Assembly (NCBI GenBank): GCA_029851415.1
Contig: CM056743.1
Location: 21,056,905-21,120,904 of the forward strand
From: Eretmocerus hayati
Lineage: Eukaryota; Arthropoda; Insecta; Hymenoptera; Aphelinidae
Direction: 5' to 3'
DNA: 64,000 nt
The notes under the pieces are model-generated. The model was given only the letters and a program-made list of their open reading frames with translations. It was not told where the DNA came from and did not search any database. Of this stretch, positions 37,201 through 47,900 are shown piece after piece (the first letter of the stretch is position 1; each line of letters opens with the position of its first letter). Both the position numbers and the translations under genes were made by a program.

Positions 37201-40200
37201 GAACATTACTCGAAAAAACAAGTTATGGCGTGTTTTTTGAGGTTATGATTGACTTTGTATCGAATTTTACTTGGGAAAATACGGGAAGGAATCGTAAGAC
37301 CGCAAACGAGTAATTATTGTGACTCTAACTTCGATTTTGCGTCTAGTAACATCCGATTGATAGGGATCCCTAGATGGCTTTCGAATCACGTTCAGTTGCC
37401 CGCGAATATTGATAAATAGTTGAGATCGCATTTGTACCTTTGACATCTTTGAATGTTGATCATTGAACTTGGGTGGATTGATGTCAAATAATCCCCTAAG
37501 AAGATCTTCGTCTGCTTCGTGACCTCTTGCGACATAGAAATCTCAGCATCTGTTACGATTTGCATGAGATCATCTATTGTTTCGATCACGGACTTCTCGT
37601 CATTTTTGTACAGATCTAGAATTTCCCGGCATTTTTCTTCATGCTGCAAGATTCCAAGTGACACATTTTCGTCAACTTTATGACTGAAAACGAAATACCC
37701 AGCATCTATAACTAGAGCAGTTGCGATAGCATCGGCTTTTACGAGAATCTCGAACGGTTCTTCTACCATTTTTTGGCTATCGCAGACCCTGAAATGAATA
37801 TATTTCATCATTCTGAGATTAGAGGATTGTGGCTCACACAACAGGAAGATGTTGTTCAAGATCGTAAGAGCGTGATCTTACGTAAATGTTTTCAACTGAA
37901 CGTCGATAAGATCGTTCTTAACCCTTAGCTGGCACACCTCCGCCAAATAACATAGCTGGCCAACCTGGGTCGATTCGACCCACGCCGAAAAATTGATGCT
38001 GTAGCTGGTATAATGAATCTTTTGACTTGAAATTTTTTTTTTAGCTACTTTGATATGTTTTTGATGGGCCAATATATCCAGATATCCTCCAAGGTCAAAT
38101 GAAAAATTCCACAAAATACAATTGTCTAGAAAAATGCAAAAAATCACCTTTTTCACTAAAAAAATCGTAGACGGCGCAATTTTCATCCAAATGAGCTGAA
38201 ATCGTAACTGAGTCATCTCGAGATGAGGTCAATTCAAGGAAGAAATAGCGCAAGAGTGGATCTTGAAAAAAAGGTATTTATTCTGACATATTTCGACCGA
38301 TGAATTGAGAATTTTTATTCTCACCCAATATGCCGGATTGAGGACCTCCATTGAAAGATCGACCACTGGACTATTTTTTTCTCATATCTACTTGATCTTG
38401 AGATAACTCAGTTCAATTTTCAGTTCAATCCATTGAAAATTGCGTCCTCTAGAATATTTTCAGTGGAAAGGCCATTTTTGCAATTGTTTGAAATAATTTA
38501 TTATTGCAACTATAAAATGCAATCAAAAATAGCGCGCATAGCTGGCACACCTGGGTACTTTAGACCCAGCGGCAATTTCGCTTGGCTGTGGTGGGAAGGC
38601 GCGCGCGCCAGACCTGTTGCTATATGCACGGTCGGTAAGTGGCACATCTTGACTACCAACAAATGTCACCCTGAGCCCAAGAAACTTCGAATTACGAGCG
38701 TGGCGATCTCATAAAAAAGGTTTTGGGTCGAATAGACCCACGTGTGCCAACCGAGGGTTAAAGTCAGAGTCACACTAAAGTGTTTGTCAGTTGGAATTTT
38801 GAGAGGATAAGCGAACCGCATGGACTCAGGGATTGAGAACGTAGATATATCAAAGTAGTTCCATTCGACACTGACACAAGAAAGGAATGAGACGTATTCG
38901 ATCACTTTTTCGTAACTTCCCTTCAATTTCATAATCCATACCAAGCAGTTCCAGTGCTCTGAGAGGATCCAGAAGTATCACCAAGATACCTGATATGAGC
39001 TACTTCTGTTTCTTTTTTTGATTCCCTGAGAGCTTGAGAAATGTGATTTTTATTTAGTAAATTTCACTTGTCTCGAGTTACACTCAAGATGATACGAAAA
39101 AATTTGCACCATTCGCGAGATCTTGAAAAAACCTGTCAAAAAAGTTCTCGAAGCATATCATTTAGCTGTTTCAGGCTCCAATCAAACGAAATCTTCCAAA
39201 ATGAGACCAGCCCAATTATCTCGCAATGAAGCTCCCCTTCAGGTTTTTCTAGTTTCTGACATTACATGCAATTTTGCACAATCTCCATGGAGAAACTAGT
39301 TTCGAGATGTGGTTTTACTACCGTTTCATGCGTTTTATGGCAATACTTCGGTTTTTTATATTCTACAAATCAGACAAGAGCATTTTCTGCGCATGCGCGT
39401 GACTTTACCAATCTGATAGTAAGTTCAATCAAAAGCCGAGAAAGCTTGAAGCACCGGCGGACTTCGATTCTGTCGACTGAAATCAAAGATGCATGGCTTT
39501 TCACAGTAAAATAATAAGCCAAATCACCAACAGCCTTGATGCAGAAAGACAGCTCGGGGCTGAGGTTCAGGTATCATAAATGGGTTCTCTTGCTTTGACA
39601 TTCCATATTCTTTACTCAAATTCCTATAACTATGACCTGGAGAGATGAAATCGAGATAAGCACGTGGTCGTTCTGAAGTGAATCCTTTTAGCTCCCCAGT
39701 CCAACTACACTAATTGTAACATTGGTGGAATCATGGTCAGGATGAGAAATTAGAAAATTGACGTAAAAACTCACGTCAAGAGACAATTTTCAACGAGTTT
39801 TATCGTGAAGATCATGCTTTCTGAATGGATAATCATATTCAAAGAAAATCTGAAAAGTAGCTTTCTGAATGCTGGCACGAGTTCCTCGGATTTTGCCTAA
39901 TTGCGGCCTGAAGTAGCTGGAGAAAAAATTTTATGAGCGAGATCAATAGGTTATCTCAAAATTTTCCGAATGGCGTGAACTACGTTCTTCTATCTTCAGC
40001 CCAACTCGTGAATATGTAATTTAATCTAAAAGAGGCCATAGTTCCATGTTCTGAAGGAATTAAAAAGCGAGGCGGAGATAGCTCTTCATAGCTCGAAAAC
40101 TTTGGAAATCCTCTTAGAGAATGTAAAAATTATATCGAAAACCATAGAGTTGAATAAAAATGACGAGAAACTGATTCAAGCATTACGACTTTTCTTGTGT

Positions 40201-43200
40201 CGTTTTCGAATGGAATTACTGATTGTATATTCCATCGGACTACATCAGATAGCTCTCTCAAGTGATGAATGTGCTTAGATTTGAACAGAGAGTTAGATCC
40301 AAATAGTTGTATTGGTTTGTACACAATCAATATTTTGACGAAGGAGAAGCTAAGGTAGCCCTGAGCGATTTCTTAGTGACTTGCAATCAGTGGCTACACT
40401 GCAATAACATCTTCTGACGTGATCTATGACAGTTCAAAAAATTCCTCGAGTTTGAGTGATTTGCTCGAGTGAGGAGATTTGCGCGGAATATCAAATTAGG
40501 AACCATATTTTACGCGTTCGGCATCTTCTGCAGATTATTACTGCGATGGCTCAAGCTCAAGATCAGGGATCGCAAAGGAAAATATACAATGGAAAGATCA
40601 TAGGGTTCGTGTTACCTGGTACACAGTAATTATTCAAACCTGTTATTGATGGCTTTACTAGAAAAGCCAAGAGCAAGACGTTGAATCCGTAAAATGATCT
40701 CTGTTTTATGTTTTAAACGCCTGTCAAATTCGTCCACGTTTTTAGGCAATGCAAATTCTTGTCCATATAACAGAGATCTAAGATAACGGTGAGAGCGCGT
40801 TTCAAGGGTCTTATTCTCATAAAGATATTTTATCACATCATGTGCGATCTTGGGCTCTGTGGTCATCTTTTTGGCAAGAGTCTTGAGATACTCATTGATG
40901 AGCCTCTGCCCAGGTGCCACGAAATGTTTTGTTCCAGTTGAGTAAGCTGTGGAAGTACAATAAATCAAATATCCAACGAATTCTCTGAAAAAAAGTCAAC
41001 AAAAAAGTAAACGGCTACAATTGGAAAGATGACCGAAACCTTACCGTTGGGTAATTCTCACGACTCGTCACCATTTCGCCAACAGAAGAATCATAATTGA
41101 AATCTCATTGTACGTGACCCAGCAATGACTCAGATGATCGTTTATTACAAAAATAGTACGAAAAATGTTGGGAGCATCTTTTTGAACGGGGTCTTTCGAG
41201 AAATAGTATTATATATTTTCGTCTACTACGATAAGAAATCGATTGTGCTGAACTTGATGCACAGAATGGGAGGAATATGTTCCAAAGCTTTGGTCAACAT
41301 TTTGTTGAAAATTTGGCTCTATTCCCATGGAAATGCAATAACCTCATAAGTTACAATCTAATAGTTCTAGTTAATTTGAAGAGCGTTCTAATTTCACGTA
41401 GAATTGACCAGATCATATAATTTAATGAAAGTAAAATGCTTGCTATTCTTAAGACCTTGTTGACGTCAAAGACTCAAAGAAAAAAAAATAATATTAATCA
41501 CCTCACAACCAAACTCCGTCTAAAAATTCGTTCGGAGAAAATGGGTAAGTTTCAAGCAGGCAGGGTAGGAATTATCATGTCACTACATTTTGCTTCAAAA
41601 AGGTGATATGAAAATCACATTTTGTAATTTTTGGATGTTTGGGTGCTTACAAATTTGCCTAAACTAGTATTTGCACCTCTTTCATGAGGTTCCCTGCTTC
41701 CGAGCGATTATTTTGACTTTCGCCTGCGGCTCAGGTTGACAAGCAATCGCTCACAAATGAGCGACAACATCACAAACTCGGTGCGAGTATGTACTATACT
41801 GTACTACAGGCTCTTGGAGCAAAAATCGATAAGTAACACTTTTTTATAAGATTTATCGTGATCTTCTCCGAAGTTCTCGAGGGTACAAAATGAAACCTCT
41901 ATTTGATTCGCAGACATGCTTCAGGTATCAATTTTTTTTGCAACTGATTCTCGCGAGAAGATTCATCTCATCGGTGATTTATGAATCTAATCTTAAACTA
42001 AGCACGCTCGTTCGGGTTATGACATTCTGTTTTTGATTTCCAGACCTAAGTATCCGTATATTTTCTGCGAAAAATATGGGTCTTCTTGATTTTACGGCAT
42101 CTATGAGTAAAATGAAAAATTCGTTTATTCGGGTGACCACTTTGTGGTAGTCATAAATTGCGTTCGTTGACAAGCACGCGTGTCTGACAACAAAAACATG
42201 GTAGTATACATTATTCGTATGCCTTCCCTGCTGAAAATAATCCCGTGGGACCCCATGGTGTTAGGTCCCATGGGGTCCCATGGGGTACCACAGAGCCCCA
42301 TGGGGTCCCATGGAGCTTCGTGGGACCTGGCTCTGGGAAAATGTTCAATCTTGAAATTTGGCATCCGGAAACGTGCAGCATACAAATTTCGACCGAAGTC
42401 GACACTTTCCCGAGGAGTGTGGTCGAAGTTGGTATGCTGCACGTTACCAAATTCCGCAAATTTCAAGATTGAAAATTTTCTCAGGGCCAGGTCCCATGGG
42501 ATCCCACGGAATTATTTTCAGCAGGATTAGAATATTTTCTAGGAAATGACTCTTTTAGAACGCATTCGCTACACGTGATGGATGGTATACGCCAGACGCC
42601 AAACCACGTCATACGCCAGCGCGCACACCAACCGCTCGTCTAAAAACCAAAATTTTGAAGAAAATACTGTCTCGGCAAACGCATGTCATCTCCTCGGAGG
42701 TCAGGGCGCCTCACTGGCATGTATGAACACAAAAATACTATCTAAGCAAAATAATGTTATCTCCGTGTTACCGAATAGGCATCTGGCGTACGTATAGACA
42801 AGGCCTTTTTGGAATCAAGGCTGGAAAAACCACAACCACGCGCGGGTAACTCCGCGCCGGTGGTGGTAATCCAAGCAGATGCATTTTTTTCGACCTGGTA
42901 CAATCGCAGCTAGGACAAAATATATAATGTACCTAAGGGAAACTATGTCCAAAGATTTTTTTTGGTGGCCTATCGCTCCACGGAATGCGCCCAGGTCCGG
43001 CAAATCCAAATGTTAACAAGTTGCGAGAATTACCCAGTTATGTTCTACTTGGAAGTTTTCAATGAAATAACTCCTAATTCTGAGATAATACACACCTGTG
43101 AGGTCTGACTTTATCAGTTCTGAATATTTAACAAGGAAATCTTGTAGAGCCTTGATGTTCCCAGGTCTCACCCCACTTTTGTAGTGGGTACCAGCTACTT

Positions 43201-43408
43201 CTGTGATTTCTTTAAGGGTGCAATCTGACAATTTAAACTCTGTGTCCTTAATTCGATTTTGAAATTTTCCATACAGGCGAATGACTAAATCAACATATTT
43301 TCCATCTTCGAAGGCTAATCCTATTTTATCTTGAGAAGTAGTGGCTGGTTGACATTTTTGCTTCACATCAATCCCTTTTTGTTTCAGAAGTCGCAAAAAG
43401 TGGTCCAT
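34110..43408 (-). CDS. Suv4-20-like SET-domain histone methyltransferase, five exons
   Basis: Exons are 43408-43096, 40982-40640, 37788-37438, 36824-36487 and 34222-34110. Every junction is GT-AG, and phases match (1, 2, 2, 1), giving 485 codons plus stop. The ATG is in a good context (AAGGATGG). Residues 237-258 (ADAIATALVIDAGYF...HKVD) match the helical segment that precedes the SET domain in Suv4-20 (KMT5B/KMT5C, fly Hmt4-20). The SET core has GNGLKITA at 342-349, FANHDCDPN at 401-409 and SELTVKYSNRYF at 435-446. The post-SET cysteines are 452, 454 and 457, which with Cys406 would form the usual zinc site. The family adds methyl groups to histone H4 lysine 20 in the nucleus. The first ~218 residues are not recognised and the C-terminal tail is only about 25 residues, much shorter than in typical Suv4-20 proteins. 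The domain assignment is strong; catalytic activity is inferred. Confidence 0.82.
35180..35655 (-). mobile_element. tRNA-derived SINE in intron 4 of the SET gene
   Basis: Read on the minus strand, 35650-35570 resembles a tRNA. It has an A box (TGGCTCAGTTGGTAGCG) and a B box (GGGTTCGATTCCCGG) about 50 bases apart, but no proper acceptor stem, so it is not a functional tRNA gene. The following body to about 35180 has no coding sense. The 3' end is uncertain. Confidence 0.75.
36487..36824 (-). CDS. SET gene exon 4 (SET core)
   Basis: Acceptor ATTAATCTTCCAG, donor GAAG|GTACGA. Encodes the SET core with the NHxCxPN motif and the catalytic-region tyrosine (Tyr441). Reading through the donor gives only about 18 further codons before a stop and no zinc-binding cysteines, which supports splicing here. 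Confidence 0.85.
37438..37788 (-). CDS. SET gene exon 3 (pre-SET helical region)
   Basis: Acceptor TTCATTTCAG, donor CAAAG|GTACAA. Encodes the Suv4-20-type helical segment and the linker leading into the SET fold (residues 219-335). Confidence 0.78.
37922..38757. mobile_element. piggyBac-like non-autonomous element in SET gene intron 2
   Basis: Flanked by TTAA on both sides (37918-37921 and 38758-38761). The ends are CCCTTAGCTGGCACACC and, inverted, GTGTGCCAACCGAGGG, and TGGGTCGATTCGACCCA-type palindromes lie just inside both ends. TTAA targets and CCC/GGG tips fit piggyBac. A second internal AGCTGGCACACCTGGGT copy near 38538 suggests a composite origin. No transposase. Confidence 0.78.
38762..40639. 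other. Remainder of SET gene intron 2
   Basis: About 1.9 kb with no recognised gene, repeat or RNA. Short open frames have no domain and no consistent splice context. Confidence 0.5.
40640..40982 (-). CDS. SET gene exon 2
   Basis: Preceded by a strong pyrimidine tract (CTTTTTTTCAGAG, using the second AG) and ended by AACAG|GTTTGA. Encodes residues 105-218, predicted helical, with no recognised domain. Using the first AG would put a stop in frame, which supports the chosen acceptor. Confidence 0.7.
40983..42226. other. Part of SET gene intron 1
   Basis: AT-rich intron sequence. I see no gene, RNA or clear repeat. Confidence 0.5.
42227..42525. mobile_element. Palindromic MITE with internal CATGGG repeats, in intron 1
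   Basis: The ends CCTGCTGAAAATAATCCCGT and ACGGAATTATTTTCAGCAGG are inverted, and the arms pair through most of the 299 bp (TTCAATCTTGAAATTT with its inverse near 42460). The left arm additionally carries four direct copies of a CCCATGGGGT-like unit at about 42268-42325. The target duplication is unclear. Confidence 0.78.
43096..43408 (-). CDS. SET gene exon 1 (start codon)
   Basis: Encodes residues 1-104 and the first base of codon 105. It ends CTCACAG|GTGTGT. A non-coding exon could lie further upstream. The content is hydrophilic and lysine-rich and I recognise no domain. Confidence 0.7.
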
Positions 43409-45104
43409 CCTTGAAACACTATATACAGACAGTAAAATATCTCATGAATTAAGTGCTAATGGGGTGCACATAGTAGCTTACATTTGAGACCCTTCTCAAG
43501 ATCTGGGGATACATTCACTTACATTGTTATTAACTAAGTTTAAGTCGCTGATGAATAGAAGCTCGGTTTCAGATGCTGTAGTTTGCTATAACAAAAAAGT
43601 TGATGAAGGGCTTCTAAGTAAGAATTCAGAAGAAAGCTCCAAATTGCACTCACTCACTTGATTCTGGAAGGGGAGATTAAAATTATCCGAATAATGTTAT
43701 AGGTATTATTAACAAAGATTACTATTTTCAAGTGAATTCACATGAGAATCATTCAGAGGCGTATCTCAGATTATGGTCTAATGACAAGTACATGGAACTA
43801 TTCCAACTGCTTAGTATACTCTGCGAGATGATCAAAAATTTGCGAACCAAAATTCCACTTATCATGACAAAAGTAGCTGCTCTAGCATTTTGAGAAGGGA
43901 CTAGTCAAGTGAGTATGGTGAATCAGCCCTTGTCAAGTATGGCTCTCCAAGTAATTTTCCACAGTTTTTGCAACCAAAAGTGAGTGGGGGAAAAAGTTAG
44001 CTGGGGTCTTGAGATCACCTCCGCACTCCCCCACACACACACACACACACACACTACATGAACACAAACACAAAAGGTAAGGAGAATGAGTTTCTCGTGG
44101 TTTATTGGTCCGAAAGAGTATGATATCCATATAGTTTGCTGAGATCGTACACAGATATATTCCAACAATAATTTGATGGAAATTTATAAAAGAATAGAGT
44201 CAACCATTGATTATATTATACGAGAGGGGTTGTGCGATTCCTTCCAATTAGTTGAGGTACCGCTCTGAGAAAGCCCTCCAAAAATCTCTTCATGCAGGGT
44301 TTTCCAGGGCGCTTTTTGGTGTTACAAACCGGGAGAAATCACATGGGGGGGGGGCGATACATGTCAAAGGCCGAATCATCATGCTCACTCCCCTAGTCCC
44401 TTTGTCCATATAACAGATGAATCTAAAGAGTGTCATCTCCCCTAAGGAAACAATTGGGCCATGGATGGGCTCAACTCAGCAACAAACGATTGAAACATCA
44501 TTTGACTTGACTCTTTACTCAAATAAGCTACTCAAAGCTCCACATCAGTTGATCACTGACACCAGTGGAGAATGGAAATTTGCAATTGTCATTGGGAATT
44601 TATATTGTGAACAAAATCATTCAGATCTACTATTGGGTTGAGTCAGATGATGTAGCAACTCATACTGACTATTCATTTCAACTAGATGAGAGAAGGACCT
44701 AGCAAGCTAATTGAGCGATCTGGTCATCTGATCAAATGAAATGACCGAATCAAATCACCTGTACTGATTTTACAAAGGAGCCTCTTGTAAGTTTCAAGGA
44801 ACAATGCTAACCATCAGCTCACTGTATGACAAAACTTGGAACAAACAACACAACAAACTTGATTTTGAAACTTGGACCAAGTGATGAGTTCATCATATCA
44901 GTGACCAGATTGGGGGTCTTTCTCCATGAGTGTTACTTTTTCCTATGTGTGTCATTGATTCTGATTACATATATTTGTATTATTCTTGTAAAAAGGTCTT
45001 CAGGCCCGTTGAAAAAATAATGATGAGAGCCTAAACATTATTTCAGGGAATCTCCTATTCATACCTTGCGTATATCATTCGGATTAGCAAGTTTGCTTTA
45101 ATAG
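43409..45104. other. Intergenic stretch upstream of the SET gene
   Basis: No gene recognised. It should contain the 5' untranslated region and promoter of the SET gene on the minus strand, but I cannot place them. The only defined feature is a CA microsatellite at 44032-44054. Confidence 0.5.
44032..44054. repeat. CA dinucleotide microsatellite
   Basis: About eleven uninterrupted CA units. Confidence 0.95.
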
Positions 45105-45180
45105 GTGAGGACGAGATTTTTGAGTCTTATCAGAATAATTCGAGTGACCCGATCAGGTAAACGCAGAATTTCTCGTTTCT

Positions 45181-45270
45181 CATCCAAACTAGAGACCCTA
45201 TCTCGAATGCATTCCAAACTAGAGACCCTATCTCGAATGCATTCCAAACTAGCGACCCTATCTCGAAATG
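45181..45270. repeat. 30-bp minisatellite, three units
   Basis: Three tandem copies of a 30-bp unit (ATTCCAAACTAGAGACCCTA followed by TCTCGAATGC), with one base missing in the first copy and two changes in the last. It lies about 130 bp upstream of the ribozyme. Confidence 0.93.
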
Positions 45271-45397
45271 CATGCGAGTGGGGGTACCTAATACCTCACA
45301 TGCGCAATAGATAGATGACAGATCCAGCTCCTTTCCCGCAATCGACGGCAAAAGACCTCGATTAGTATATAAGAGCGCATGAGTGCTTCATCGCCAA

Positions 45398-45480
45398 GCG
45401 TCCAGGGCACCACCTGCAACTCCAGCCCTGCTGATGAGTCCGGTTACGATGAACCAGGTTGCAGGTGGGGGACGAAACGC
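45398..45480 (+). ncRNA. Hammerhead self-cleaving ribozyme
   Basis: All core elements are present in order. Stem III 5' strand GCG is at 45398-45400 and the cleavage triplet GTC ends at 45402. Stem I CAGGGC (45403-45408) pairs with GCCCTG (45425-45430). The conserved CTGATGA is at 45431-45437, stem II GTCC (45438-45441) pairs with GGAC (45470-45473), GAAA is at 45474-45477, and stem III 3' strand CGC at 45478-45480. Stem III is the open helix and is only 3 bp, so activity may need a dimer or flanking pairing. Loop I (45410-45420) and loop II (45458-45468) are perfectly complementary over 11 bases. Predicted cleavage is after C45402. Confidence 0.88.
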
Positions 45481-45540
45481 ATAAGAGCCTTCTGCTCAAA
45501 GCGTGGTAGAGTTGACACCGTCAGAAGAAAAACAATTCAC

Positions 45541-46379
45541 TGCTTGTAGATGACACTGATTATTGACCTGTAGACTTTCCATTTTTGGATGACACTGTCC
45601 TGTACAGTTTTTATATGAGAGGAACTAAGTTCGGTTCTCAATTACGAGCAAAAAGCAATGATTTGTTCTTCATTTCTTGATGACTAAATGACCTTCATTG
45701 TTTGAAGAGTCAAAATTATGTGCAAACCTTAAAAAAGGACCAAGGCATAGAATCCAAAAAGAATTTTGGGTGCCTTCGAAACTCGAAAAAACTGCTGCTT
45801 ATGCGGGCTTATTCGGTAGCATAGCTGAACAGATGCCGCATAAATGCCGCGTGCGGTATCTATTCAGGCATAGCATCACAATTATCTCGTAGATCAGCAG
45901 CGCCAGATGCCCGCGCACGCGCACCGCATCTCCGCTATAACGCGCGATGCATCATGCACCGCTACGCTAAGTCGTGTTATGAACTACCAACCCTGTTTCC
46001 GAGTCGTGATATCGAGTTCTACACGCAATTCGTCATGGAAGTCCCCACTCGGACGGCGTGAGTTATTTCCACGTCCTGCCTCCTCGAACTCTCACCGTTT
46101 TCTACACATTCTCACCTCTGCTCAGATCAGATATTCGTCAGTACCGAACCCAGGTCACCTCTTGTCTGGCCATACTCCATGTTTGCGACATAGGACCCGG
46201 ATGGGTAGTGATGTGGATTTCCGTGCCAATCAACATGTAAAATTACACAAATTTTCCTGGGCATAGCAGAGCTTGAGCAATTTTGTTGTTAACACATTCC
46301 GAACGTGCTTGAAATGCGGAACTTAGATGTATTTTTGTGATGATTATCATGAGGAGTTATGTGCCTAATCTTAAGGGAC
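45541..46379. other. Unassigned intergenic stretch
   Basis: No gene, RNA or clear repeat recognised between the ribozyme region and the large palindrome. Confidence 0.45.
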
Positions 46380-46823
46380 CATCTCTCCAAAACACGGTCA
46401 TATAAGGAAGTCTGCTCACTCCAAGTCGCGCACCCGTAGCCCGGGCGCGCGGGCGAGGAGTGATTCTCTACTCTGCCACCCAGAATCCAACATGGCCGGT
46501 TCGTTAGGTAGGCGCGCGCGGCCGCCAGCCGTCTGCTTGAAATGTGAATATAGCTATAATAAAATCCAGTCGCGAATAGCCTGATAAAAATGCACGAGCA
46601 ACACATTATCAGTACGCGTACTCGAGTGCGCACTAATAAAAATTGCCTTGCAAATCTAGTCCGATAAACTTGGCATTGACACAGGATCAAGCATAATACA
46701 GTCTAAGTCTGAATCATCCAAATTCCTGAATGATTGATTCAAGAATGAACTCTCCTCTTGAACTCAAATCCCAAGCTCCCCTCGAGGGCCCACGCTTTAT
46801 ATATGGCTTTTGGATTTGTAGTG

Positions 46824-46901
46824 GGAGCAAGCGAAGTGACCGAGTGGTTAGCGTGCTCCGATAGCTTGTGTTTTGCCACCCCGGGTTCAGGTCCCGGGCG
46901 G
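46824..46901 (+). mobile_element. tRNA-like SINE head, left arm
   Basis: Has an A-box-like GTGACCGAGTGGTTAGCG and B-box-like GGGTTCAGGTCCCGG. The layout resembles a serine-type tRNA, but the stems do not close properly. A poly-T run (about 46908-46929) follows about 6 bases later. Confidence 0.7.
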
Positions 46902-47311
46902 AATGTATTTTTTTTTTTTTTTTTTTTTTCATTCAATGTTGATATCCATTTTTCCATAGATTATGTGATAAGAATCAATAAACAGCCGAAAACCCATGCC
47001 CTAACTTTTTTCGTATTAGCAATGCTCGAGGTATCCAAAATACACCTAGTAATCGTGACATATTTTAATTCTGGAGTTTATACATCAGTCTAATACTGTT
47101 CATGGTATTGAGTATAATCGATATTGCTCATTTAGGTGTTGGATTTCAATTGAATAGAGTATATCATGGTCAGAAGTATTTTGGATATCTCCGAGCATTG
47201 CTGAAGTATGAAAAAAATTAGGGCATGGGTTTCATTCGGCTGTTTATCGATTTTCATCGCATAATCTATGGAAAAATGGATATCAGCATTGAATGAAAAA
47301 GAAAGTCATTC

Positions 47312-47390
47312 TGACCGGGACTTGAACCCGGAGTGGCAAAACATAAGCTGCCGGAGCACGCTAACCACTCGGCTACCGACCTCGCTCCAA
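47312..47390 (-). mobile_element. tRNA-like SINE head, right arm
   Basis: Inverted partner of 46824-46901. On the minus strand it reads GTAGCCGAGTGGTTAGCG (A box) and GGGTTCAAGTCCCGG (B box), closer to a canonical tRNA than its partner. Confidence 0.7.
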
Positions 47391-47900
47391 CTATAGATTC
47401 AAAAGCCATATATAAACCGCGGGCCCCCGAGGAGAGCTTGGAATTTGAGTTCAAGGAGAGAGTTCATTCTTGAACCCAGGAGTTTGAATGATTCAGACTT
47501 AGACTGTATCATCCTTGACCTTGTTTCAATGCCAAGTTTATCGGACTGGATTTGCAAGGCAATTTGTGTTAGTACGCGCTCAAGTACGCGTACTGATAAT
47601 GTGTTTCTCGTGCGTTTTCAACTGTCTGTTCACGACTGGATATCATGGAAGAGGGCTCAAAAAAGCGAAAAGAAATCGTGTTTGAATTAGTTTTTATTAT
47701 TGAAATTCGTCGCTATCGCGTGTTGTCCGATTAGCTATAGCTATATCTACATTCTAATGAGACGGCTGGCACCCGCGCCTGCCTACCTAACGGGCCGGCC
47801 ATATTGGATTCTGGGTGGCAGAGTAGGGGAAATCGCTCCTAACCCGAGGTACGGGTGCGTGGTTTGGAATGAGCAGACCTTCTAATATGACCGAGCTCCG

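Larger units (their letters stand above)
46380..47900. mobile_element. 1.5-kb palindrome carrying inverted SINE copies
   Basis: The arm at about 46380-47045 is inverted at about 47175-47900, round a spacer of about 130 bp. Matching pairs include GGTCATATAAGGAAGTCTGC with GCAGACCTTCTAATATGACC, CCACCCAGAATCCAACATGG with CCATATTGGATTCTGGGTGG, and AAACCCATGCCCTAACTTTT with its inverse near 47215-47235. The arms have diverged by point changes and small indels, so this is not a recent or assembly-generated palindrome. No protein gene is seen. Confidence 0.85.

Noticed and set aside
43923..44168. Cys/Val-rich small protein
   Set aside because: It is the CA microsatellite in translation.
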